Shown piece after piece: positions 38,964 to 45,964 of a stretch of DNA of 64,000 nt (position 1 is its first letter; every line of letters starts with the position of its first letter). The translations under genes were made by a program, and so were the position numbers. The notes below the pieces were generated by a model that did no database searches, was not told where the DNA came from, and was given only the letters and a program-made list of their open reading frames with translations. The stretch is from Thiothrix sp. Its GTDB lineage: Bacteria > Pseudomonadota > Gammaproteobacteria > Thiotrichales > Thiotrichaceae. The stretch lies in the NCBI RefSeq assembly GCF_028714775.1, contig NZ_JAQTLS010000007.1, forward strand, positions 159,073 to 223,072. The letters run 5' to 3'.

Positions 38964-39340
38964 GCCTGTTCGCCCTGCACCACGTCAGCATCATTGTCAG
39001 TGACACCGGACGGGCACTGGGGTTTTACTGCGATTTACTCGGTTTGGCAGTTGACCCCAAACGCCCGGATTTGGGCTATCCCGGCGCATGGCTGGACATC
39101 AATGCCAGTCAGCAAATCCACTTGCTGGAAGTCCCCAATCCCGAACACGGTCTGACCCGCCCTGCCCACGGTGGGCGTGACCGGCATCTGGCCTTGTGGT
39201 GCAATGATTTGGATGAACTGGCAACACGGCTGGAAGCCGCAGGCATTGCCATCAGCCGCAGTAAATCTGGGCGTCAGGCGCTATTTTGTCGCGATCCCGA
39301 CGACAATGCAGTGGAAATCATGCAGCATTCCCTGACATGA
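38960..39340 (+). CDS. VOC (glyoxalase/bleomycin-resistance) family protein
   Basis: A 126-residue vicinal-oxygen-chelate protein with two beta-alpha-beta-beta-beta modules. The start is ALHHVSIIVSDTGRALGFYCDLLGL and the end GRQALFCRDPDDNAVEIMQ, which carry the usual metal ligands His and Glu. PGAWLDINASQQIHLLEVPNP is the second strand set. Function could be an isomerase, dioxygenase or thiol transferase. It is translationally coupled on both sides by ATGA overlaps. Confidence 0.85.
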   Translation: MSLFALHHVSIIVSDTGRALGFYCDLLGLAVDPKRPDLGYPGAWLDINASQQIHLLEVPNPEHGLTRPAHGGRDRHLALWCNDLDELATRLEAAGIAISRSKSGRQALFCRDPDDNAVEIMQHSLT

Positions 39341-39693
39341 ACACCTTAAGCAAACACCAGCGTATTTACGCCACCGTCCGCCAAATTCCGCCCGGCTGTG
39401 TTGCCACTTACGGTGATATTGCTGCACTCGCAGGTTTGCCGGGACACGCGCGGCTGGTCGGTTATGCGCTGCACGCTTTACCGGAATTCACCGACGTACC
39501 GTGGCAGCGCGTCATCAATGCCAAAGGCACGATCAGCTTAGGACGGGCATATCCGGGTGGGGAGTTGCACCAGCGGCATTTGCTGGAAGCGGAAGGTGTG
39601 GAATTCGACGCCAACGGCAAGGTGGATTTGAAACGTTTCCGTTGGCAGGCTGTTTTTAACCCGACTTGGGCTTCAGCAACAGCCCGTCCTTAA
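39337..39693 (+). CDS. Alkyltransferase-like (Atl) DNA-base-flipping protein
   Basis: A 118-residue member of the MGMT DNA-binding fold. The helix-turn-helix (IPPGCVATYGDIAALAGLPGHARLVGYAL) with the Arg finger is intact, but the methyl-acceptor motif PCHRV is replaced by PWQRVIN. Trp replaces the reactive Cys, as in Atl proteins. These bind O6-alkylguanine and hand it to nucleotide excision repair rather than repairing it. ATG at 39337 overlaps the VOC stop. The 3' end overlaps the convergent NYN gene by 38 bp. Confidence 0.88.
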   Translation: MNTLSKHQRIYATVRQIPPGCVATYGDIAALAGLPGHARLVGYALHALPEFTDVPWQRVINAKGTISLGRAYPGGELHQRHLLEAEGVEFDANGKVDLKRFRWQAVFNPTWASATARP

Positions 39694-40144
39694 TTGGCAC
39701 GTAGCACGTTGCGGCCTGCACCAAGGAATTGGCGGTCAAACTGGGCACACCATAGACTTCCGTTTCCACCCCATAACGTTCGCGTGCCTTGCGTAACAGC
39801 AGGTCGAAATCGCCATCACCGGAAGCCAGCACGATAATGTCGGTGCTAGCGGCGGCTTCAATCACATCCAAGGTAATGCCCACGTCCCAATCGCCCTTGG
39901 CGGAACCGTCGCTGCGCTGGATGAAAGGCTTGAGCTTCACCTCGAAACCGATGCCGCGCAGGATGTTTTGGAACTGCATCTGCTTTTCGTCACCTCGGGC
40001 AATAGCATAGGCGTAGGCATGTACCACTTGCCGCCCAGCGGTGGCTTGCGCCCAGAAACGGTTGTAATCGAAACTGCAACCGTAGGCGTGGCGCGTGGTG
40101 TAGTAGATGTTTTGCACATCCACGAACAAACTGACTTTTTTCAT
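39656..40144 (-). CDS. NYN-domain (PIN-like, LabA/DUF88) protein
   Basis: A 162-residue NYN-domain protein with conserved acidic residues of the PIN-like nuclease fold: SLFVDVQNIYY (first Asp), KGDWDVGITLDVIEAA and IIVLASGDGDFDLLLRKARERYG (the SGDGDF motif), then VYGVPSLTANSLVQAA. It is predicted to be an RNase or an RNA-binding relative. ATG at 40144 overlaps the stop of the iron-ADH gene, so it is the third gene of a ketohexokinase/ADH/NYN operon; why an NYN protein sits there is unclear. Confidence 0.85.
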   Translation of the reverse strand: MKKVSLFVDVQNIYYTTRHAYGCSFDYNRFWAQATAGRQVVHAYAYAIARGDEKQMQFQNILRGIGFEVKLKPFIQRSDGSAKGDWDVGITLDVIEAAASTDIIVLASGDGDFDLLLRKARERYGVETEVYGVPSLTANSLVQAATCYVPIKDGLLLKPKSG

Positions 40145-41331
40145 AAACACGCTCGGATGATGGCGGCGATTTCTGCATCGTGCAGTTCAACCGGGTTGGT
40201 TTTCATGCTGGAACCGCGTGAATTAGCCACGATTTTAGGAATATCCGCTTCCGTAACACCGAAGGCGGACAGGCGCGGCAGTTTGAGTTGCTGCGTCCAT
40301 GTAGTCAGCGTGTGCACGAGGAATACCCGCGCCCCAACTGCATCAATATGCTTGCGCCCCCGGAACAGCTTACCGATTTCTGCATATTTACCCAACGCCG
40401 AATGATCGGGATTGCGGGCTTCCAATAAATCAATGTTCATGCGCGTCGCTTCCGCCACCAACATGCCGCAACCAACACCGTGCGCAACCGGATGGAAAGC
40501 GCCCAACGGGGCAACAATGCCATGCACCGAACCCAAGCCAGTTTGCGCCAAACAGATGCCGGAAAGCAGCGCAGCGTAAGCCATTTTCCCGCAGGCATCC
40601 GCATCTGCCGGGTTTTCGTACCACGCCAACAAGCTGTCGCGCACCGCTTCCATGCCCGACAAGGCCAGCGCATCGGTCAGCGGATTGGCGCGAGTGGAAA
40701 CGTAGGCTTCCATCAACTGGGTAAAAGCATCCATGCCATTGGCGGCGATTTGCGCAGGCGGACAAGTGGCGAGCAACTCCGGGTCAATGATCGCGTATTC
40801 CGCCATCAGCTTGTCATCGCGGAAAGATTTCTTGAAACCGTGCTCGCCCTGCACCGACAGCACCGCGTTTTTGGTGGCTTCCGAACCTGTCCCTGCGGTG
40901 GTCGGTACGGCAATGAAGGGAGTGGAAGAGCCTTGGTAGGGCAATTCAGGGCCGACACCTTCCAAATGATCCATCACCGAATTGCCGGGTTTGAGCAGTC
41001 CGGCAACCGCTTTCCCTGCATCCAAAGGGCTACCGCCGCCGATACCGATGACCGCATCGAAAGGGATTCCGCGCCACGCCGCCACGGTGTCATCCACCCA
41101 TTGCGGGGAAGGTTCGCTGCTAACACGGCAGATTTCCCAATAGAAACCCGCAGCTTGTAAGTCACGGAACAGCGCTTCGCCAGCGGCGGATTCGGTGAAA
41201 GAGCCAGCCCCCGTGACGATCAGCAAACGTTTGCCGTACTGCGCGGCGATGGCGGGCAGCTTGCGGATTGCGCCTGCGCCGAATTCAATACGCGGCAGGC
41301 GAGCGATGGAAAAAGGGACGAAAGCCATCAT
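40141..41331 (-). CDS. Iron-containing alcohol dehydrogenase
   Basis: A 396-residue group III (Fe-dependent) alcohol dehydrogenase, NAD(P)-linked. Motifs: GIGGGSPLDAGKAVAGLL (nucleotide binding), FIAVPTTAGTGSEATKNAVL, and the metal ligands in NGMDAFTQLMEAYVS and VHGIVAPLGAFHPVAHGVGCGML. Substrate could be a short-chain alcohol, lactaldehyde or glyceraldehyde-type carbonyl. Coupling (ATGA overlap) to a ketohexokinase-like gene suggests sugar-derived carbonyls or alcohols, which is inference. Confidence 0.92.
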   Translation of the reverse strand: MMAFVPFSIARLPRIEFGAGAIRKLPAIAAQYGKRLLIVTGAGSFTESAAGEALFRDLQAAGFYWEICRVSSEPSPQWVDDTVAAWRGIPFDAVIGIGGGSPLDAGKAVAGLLKPGNSVMDHLEGVGPELPYQGSSTPFIAVPTTAGTGSEATKNAVLSVQGEHGFKKSFRDDKLMAEYAIIDPELLATCPPAQIAANGMDAFTQLMEAYVSTRANPLTDALALSGMEAVRDSLLAWYENPADADACGKMAYAALLSGICLAQTGLGSVHGIVAPLGAFHPVAHGVGCGMLVAEATRMNIDLLEARNPDHSALGKYAEIGKLFRGRKHIDAVGARVFLVHTLTTWTQQLKLPRLSAFGVTEADIPKIVANSRGSSMKTNPVELHDAEIAAIIRACL

Positions 41332-42236
41332 GGGTTTTGTATTTCCTTGGTAACTGCGGTGGATGCCATTTTATCATAAGCGCCATCAAAGCCCTGCTGC
41401 TGCACTTTTTGCCCCGCCAATTTCACCGCGTACTGCAACGCCTCTTCCAATAACTGCCCGGTCGCCAGCGCGTGGATCAGCCCCGCGTTGAAGGTATCCC
41501 CCGCCCCCACGGTATCCACTACCTTTTCCACGGCTAAAGCGGGAGCATGGAACACCACGCCAAGTTGGTCGATTGCCCACGCCCCTTGATCACCCCACGT
41601 ACAAGTCATCCACACGCAGCCGTGCTTTGCTTGGCGGTCAAGCAGGAAACTTTGCGCATCGGTAAACCCTTGGGCTTGTGCGTAAGCGCGTGAAAACATC
41701 ACCACATCCACCAGCGGAACCAGTGTCTCCAGCCCTTCGCGGTCTTTTTCGATCTCCAACGATAGCGGCTGATCGAAAATGGCATCGCGGGCAAACGCCA
41801 GCATTTTGCTCAGCTCCGCCACATTGCGGCCTTCAAAATGCAGCCAGTCGTAACGTTCCACCGGAATGCGGGCGAAATCTTCCGCCGACAATTCAGGCAA
41901 ATCGCGGTGATGGACTATCGTGCGGCTGCCGTTTTGTTGGTTCAGGGTGATGTAGGAAACCGGGGAATTGCCCGGCTGGTGACTGGCGTATTCTGTACCT
42001 ACCGGACAATCCGCCAACTTTTTCAGGATCGCTTTCCCGTCAGCATCGCTGGCAATCACGCCCGCCCAATCGCAGCGGTGACGGTGTGCTGCCAATACCC
42101 GTGCGACATTGGCAGCATTCCCGCCGACATCCGACCACTGGCGTAAGGCACGCATTTCCTCGTCTTCGTGTGGGTAATGGTCAACCACATTCACGATGTC
42201 CAGCGTGGCATTTCCGGTAATCAGGATAAAACTCAT
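41328..42236 (-). CDS. PfkB-family sugar kinase, ketohexokinase-like
   Basis: A 302-residue PfkB kinase starting at ATG 42236. The N-terminus ITGNATLDIVNVVDHYPHEDEEMRAL and GGNAANVARVLAAHR resemble animal ketohexokinase more than ribokinase or fructokinase; VDTVGAGDTFNAGLIHAL contains the catalytic Asp. It probably phosphorylates a ketose such as fructose at C1, to be tested. First gene of the operon with the iron-ADH and NYN genes, divergent from the trypsin-like gene. Confidence 0.85.
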   Translation of the reverse strand: MSFILITGNATLDIVNVVDHYPHEDEEMRALRQWSDVGGNAANVARVLAAHRHRCDWAGVIASDADGKAILKKLADCPVGTEYASHQPGNSPVSYITLNQQNGSRTIVHHRDLPELSAEDFARIPVERYDWLHFEGRNVAELSKMLAFARDAIFDQPLSLEIEKDREGLETLVPLVDVVMFSRAYAQAQGFTDAQSFLLDRQAKHGCVWMTCTWGDQGAWAIDQLGVVFHAPALAVEKVVDTVGAGDTFNAGLIHALATGQLLEEALQYAVKLAGQKVQQQGFDGAYDKMASTAVTKEIQNP

Positions 42237-42322
42237 AAAAAAATTTCCATTAGATGCAGTAATCCGCACGTTTCTGTGGTCGTACCTAGTGGGCTAAATG
42301 ATAACGTGACAGGGGACGTATA

Positions 42323-43345
42323 ATGTACAAAGTATTGGGGATAATTTTTCTCCTGCTGTTGCCGTGGCAGCTAGCGGGCGCAAATCCTAACATGATGATG
42401 CGAATTGTAGGGGGGAATCCGGCAGGACAAAATGCATGGCCTTCAGTCGTTGCCATCAAGACGACTGCCACGGGGGATATTCTGTGCGGGGGCAACCTGA
42501 TCCATCCTTTGTGGGTACTGACAGCAGGCCACTGCGTCCGGGGGGAAGCAGAAGGCTTAAGCTATGAATACGGTGCGGGCGATATGGTCATCTACTCCGG
42601 GGCTGCCGGGTTAGATTCACCGAAAGGGCGCTATTCCGGTGTCCAGCGTATCGTCGTCCATCCTAACTACAACCCACGTACCGGGGCAAATGACCTTGCG
42701 CTGATCATGCTGACCACTCCCTTGGAAGGGGCAACCATGCCAATTTACGCCGACAATCCGCCAGCGGGTACGGCAGCGACCGTGGTCGGTTGGGGCGCAC
42801 GCCGTGCCAATGCCGCTGGTGGCATTCCGGGGGATTACCCACGCCAGTTGCAGCAAGTGACGGTTCCCATCATTTCCAACGCCGTTTGCAACCGCCGCTC
42901 CTCTTATAACGGCAAAGTGCAATCCAATATGCTGTGTGCCGGACTGCCGCAAGGTGGGAAAGATGCCTGCGTGGGTGATAGCGGCGGGCCATTGCTGGTA
43001 CGCCTGAACGGGGTTTACCGCCAAGTCGGGATTGTCAGCCAAGGGGATGGTTGCGCTGTTGCGGGGAAATACGGCATCTACACCCGTGTTGCCAATTACG
43101 CCCCGTGGATACAGCAATACGCCCCACCGCCGTATGCGGGAACACCCGTCACACAACCGGATAACCCGCGCATGTTGTACCCCGGTGGCGGTGGCGTGGT
43201 GGATTTCTGGTGGCTCGCGGGCTTACTGGCGTTGCTGTCCGTGGTGGTGGTCAGGAAGATTGTAATAGGTTCAAGGTATTATCCAGTTCAACCTGCTTAC
43301 GCAACAGTTTCTTCACCCCAAAAGGGACGAACTGGAACAGGGTAA
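42323..43345 (+). CDS. Secreted trypsin-like serine protease with C-terminal membrane anchor
   Basis: A 340-residue S1 protease. Signal peptide 1-20; activation-type RIVGG at 27-31; triad His70 (TAGHC), Asp124 (NDLALI) and Ser220 (GDSGGP). Residues 288-291 are GGGG, followed by a hydrophobic helix (~295-310) and Arg-Lys at 311-312. This is like GlyGly-CTERM sorting tails, which rhombosortases process in Vibrio and relatives, but here ~28 more residues follow. Those last residues overlap the 3' end of the gene on the other strand by 95 bp. Start has GGGGACGTATA before ATG. Confidence 0.88.
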   Translation: MYKVLGIIFLLLLPWQLAGANPNMMMRIVGGNPAGQNAWPSVVAIKTTATGDILCGGNLIHPLWVLTAGHCVRGEAEGLSYEYGAGDMVIYSGAAGLDSPKGRYSGVQRIVVHPNYNPRTGANDLALIMLTTPLEGATMPIYADNPPAGTAATVVGWGARRANAAGGIPGDYPRQLQQVTVPIISNAVCNRRSSYNGKVQSNMLCAGLPQGGKDACVGDSGGPLLVRLNGVYRQVGIVSQGDGCAVAGKYGIYTRVANYAPWIQQYAPPPYAGTPVTQPDNPRMLYPGGGGVVDFWWLAGLLALLSVVVVRKIVIGSRYYPVQPAYATVSSPQKGRTGTG

Positions 43346-44666
43346 TACCCGCCGCGCCCAGCAACAGCATACTGCCCAAAATGCGGTTGATGACGGCATC
43401 GGAACCCAGCAGCGCACCCAAGCCAAACATGCCGGAGGTGAGCCGCAACAGGTAGAACATCAGCGATGCCAGCAATAGCACGGCGGATGTGTGGATCAGT
43501 ACCCCACCAACCTGATTCACCCATCCCCAGCGTGAGCGTTGCTGCTCAGCGACCCGCTCGTAATGGCGCGAACGTTGTTTAACCTCGCGCATGATGCGCT
43601 GTTGCGAAGCATTCAGGATCAAATCCCCAATCTGCTTTTCGCGCTGGTCTAAGGTGACGTAGGGCAAATGCGACAGCACCCGCACATGCTGGTGTACCAC
43701 TTGCTTGAACAAATCCCCAGAATCAATCCGGTCAGGCAGTGGCAAACACGCCATCGGGTTTTGTTTCCAGTGGGTTTGGACATAGTGCTGGATGCGTTTG
43801 ACCTTAACGGCCCGCAAATCCCGCAACATCCCTCCAATTTCACCATTTCCCGCGAAATCAGGCTCGACTTGCGCCTGCAAATAGTAAACTGGCGAACGTG
43901 CCACCACGGCGGACAAACGTTTGGCAGCTTCCCGGCTTTCGCCTTCGGCACTCAGGTAACGCGAACATTCGTACAGGCTTTCCAGATCGTCCTGCCGGGA
44001 CTGGTTCACCACCCCGAGGGAAATCTCGATTGCCGCGCTGTAATCCCCTGCCCCATAGCAAGCATCCGCCAAATGGCGCTGGGCAAATAACGCGAACGCC
44101 GGGTCGTGGGCTTGCGCATACACCGCTGCTTGCCCGAAATGGGAAATCGCTTCCGGCAACTTGCCGAACAGGAATAAATAAATCCAGCCCAACTCAAAAT
44201 GGGCGCGGTAATTGCGTCCATTAACGGAAAGCGCATCTTTGAGCATGTGTTCCGCCAGCAATACCCGCTGTAGCGCCCCGTTACCCTGCACCAACAAGGA
44301 TTCGGAGAGCTTTTGGTTAGCGAAATCCACCTCAATCCCCGCGCGGTACTGCGAAAAACTGCCTTGGCTGCTGGCTAATAACTGTTTACGTAAATCTTCC
44401 CTGCCACTCGACAGCCGCAATCCTTGCATCGAAATGTGCAAAGCTTGGGTTTCCAGTTGCGGGCGCAAGCTGTACAAGGCATCTTCTGCCCCCCGGACTT
44501 TACTCAAATTGCTGCGAAAACCGGCGTCCAGCAGGCTGTAAACGTGCTGACGCCCCAACGCTTGCAGAGGAACCAAGTATTCAAGGTTGATGCGGTGGAA
44601 GGTATGGCTCTTATAGGCAGGAAAAAAGATATTCTGCAACTGGGAGGCAGCAAGTGCTTTGGACAT
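43251..44666 (-). CDS. Hypothetical membrane protein with helical-repeat N-terminus
   Basis: A 471-residue protein. Residues ~120-270 look like TPR-type helical repeats (HFELGWIYLFLFGKLPEAISHFGQAAVYAQAHDPAFALFAQRHLADACYGAGDYSAAIEIS). Charged helices follow, and two membrane segments lie near the C-terminus (~385-410 and ~425-447), ending in a basic/helical tail. No enzymatic motif. It could tether a scaffold to the inner membrane. I do not recognise the family. The 3' end overlaps the protease gene on the opposite strand. Confidence 0.65.
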   Translation of the reverse strand: MSKALAASQLQNIFFPAYKSHTFHRINLEYLVPLQALGRQHVYSLLDAGFRSNLSKVRGAEDALYSLRPQLETQALHISMQGLRLSSGREDLRKQLLASSQGSFSQYRAGIEVDFANQKLSESLLVQGNGALQRVLLAEHMLKDALSVNGRNYRAHFELGWIYLFLFGKLPEAISHFGQAAVYAQAHDPAFALFAQRHLADACYGAGDYSAAIEISLGVVNQSRQDDLESLYECSRYLSAEGESREAAKRLSAVVARSPVYYLQAQVEPDFAGNGEIGGMLRDLRAVKVKRIQHYVQTHWKQNPMACLPLPDRIDSGDLFKQVVHQHVRVLSHLPYVTLDQREKQIGDLILNASQQRIMREVKQRSRHYERVAEQQRSRWGWVNQVGGVLIHTSAVLLLASLMFYLLRLTSGMFGLGALLGSDAVINRILGSMLLLGAAGITLFQFVPFGVKKLLRKQVELDNTLNLLQSS

Positions 44667-44803
44667 TTCTCAGAATCCGTTCTGACACGTTGGAACTTAA
44701 CAGCACATGAATATAGCGGAGATTTGGGATTTGTCCACCCCCTACCCCTTCCAAAAAACCGATTATAACAAGCGAAAAACCCTATCAAGCCATCTTAAAA
44801 TCC

Positions 44804-44817
44804 TTGACCTGTATCAA
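44804..44817 (+). promoter_or_regulatory. FNR/ANR-type box upstream of ccpA
   Basis: TTGAC-CTGT-ATCAA matches TTGAT-N4-ATCAA at nine of ten positions. A TAACAT hexamer at 44839-44844 is spaced as expected for a class II FNR promoter with the box centred near -41.5, giving a start near 44851 and a ~35-base leader to ccpA. Confidence 0.75.
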
Positions 44818-44885
44818 GTTCCAGCACCAAACAAGGACTAACATGAGCGCTGAAATAATTTACCCAAAAAAAGTAGGAGTTAGTT

Positions 44886-45905
44886 ATGAAAGCACAAATA
44901 TTAATGGTTTCGCTGTTCGCACTCGGCCTAGCAACTGCCGTAGCGGCAGAAACGACGCCGAAAGATGAGCCGATCAAGCCAATTGAAGCTGCTGTAGTCA
45001 AAGACGCTGGCATGGTGGAATTGGGCAAGAAACTGTATTTCGACCCGCGCCTGTCCAAATCCGGTGCCATTTCCTGCAACTCATGCCACAACTTGAGCAT
45101 GGGCGGCACAGATAACCTGCAAACCTCCATCGGCGACCATTGGCAGCAAGGCCCCATCAATGCGCCAACCGTACTGAATTCCAGCATGAACGTTGCGCAA
45201 TTCTGGGATGGTCGCGCCAAAGACCTGAAAGCCCAAGCAGGCGGCCCTATCGCCAACCCCGGCGAAATGGCATTCACCCACGAATTGGCGATTAAAGTAC
45301 TGGACTCTATTCCTGCCTACAAAGAAGAGTTCAAGACCGTCTTTAAAAAGGATGCCATCGACATCGGCATGGTGACAGATGCGATTGCTGCGTTTGAAGA
45401 AACCTTGGTCACACCGGATTCCAAGTTTGACCAATGGCTCAAAGGCGATGACAAAGCCCTGAGCGAAAAGGAACTGGCTGGTTATAAGCTGTTCAAGGAC
45501 AGCGGCTGTACCGCTTGCCATAACGGCGCGGCAGTCGGCGGCAACAGCTTCCAGAAAATGGGCGTGGTTGAACCGTACAAAACCGACAGCAAAGCCGAAG
45601 GTTTAGTCGCCGTCAGCAAGCAAGACGCTGACCGCTTCAAGTTTAAAGTCCCTACCCTGCGTAACGTGGAAATGACTTACCCGTACTTCCACGACGGTGC
45701 AGCTAAAACCTTGGAAGATGCTGTGCATACAATGGGTCAAATCCAGTTGGGCAAAAAGTTCAGCGACGAGGAAACTGGCAATATCGTGGCCTTCCTGAAA
45801 ACCCTGACAGGCAAACAGCCTGATTTCAAACTGCCCGTCATGGCTCCATCCACCAATGACACCCCGCGTCCAGACCCGTTCCCGAAAGACGCTGCTGCCA
45901 AATAA
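44886..45905 (+). CDS. ccpA: Di-haem cytochrome c peroxidase
   Basis: Periplasmic peroxidase that reduces H2O2 with electrons from cytochrome c. The 339-residue protein has a signal peptide (~1-21), then two c-haem sites, CNSCH (~64-68, peroxidatic) and CTACH (~211-215, electron transfer). LYFDPRLSKSGAISCNSCHNLSMGG, VLNSSMNVAQFWDGRAKDLKAQA, FKVPTLRNVEMTYPYFHDGAAKTLEDAV are characteristic. A strong AGGAG site precedes the ATG. The FNR-type box upstream fits low-oxygen induction, as known for related enzymes. A clear terminator follows. Confidence 0.96.
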   Translation: MKAQILMVSLFALGLATAVAAETTPKDEPIKPIEAAVVKDAGMVELGKKLYFDPRLSKSGAISCNSCHNLSMGGTDNLQTSIGDHWQQGPINAPTVLNSSMNVAQFWDGRAKDLKAQAGGPIANPGEMAFTHELAIKVLDSIPAYKEEFKTVFKKDAIDIGMVTDAIAAFEETLVTPDSKFDQWLKGDDKALSEKELAGYKLFKDSGCTACHNGAAVGGNSFQKMGVVEPYKTDSKAEGLVAVSKQDADRFKFKVPTLRNVEMTYPYFHDGAAKTLEDAVHTMGQIQLGKKFSDEETGNIVAFLKTLTGKQPDFKLPVMAPSTNDTPRPDPFPKDAAAK

Positions 45906-45932
45906 CCTTGGGTTTTCCTAAAGCGTTAATGG

Positions 45933-45958
45933 AAAAGCCCCTGAACGGGGCTTTTCTT
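45933..45958 (+). terminator. Rho-independent terminator after ccpA
   Basis: AAAAGCCCC-tgaac-GGGGCTTTT, a 9-bp perfect stem with flanking T residues, 28 bp past the ccpA stop. It also lies just past the stop of the convergent kinase gene and could serve both. Confidence 0.9.
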
Positions 45959-45964
45959 ATGCTA

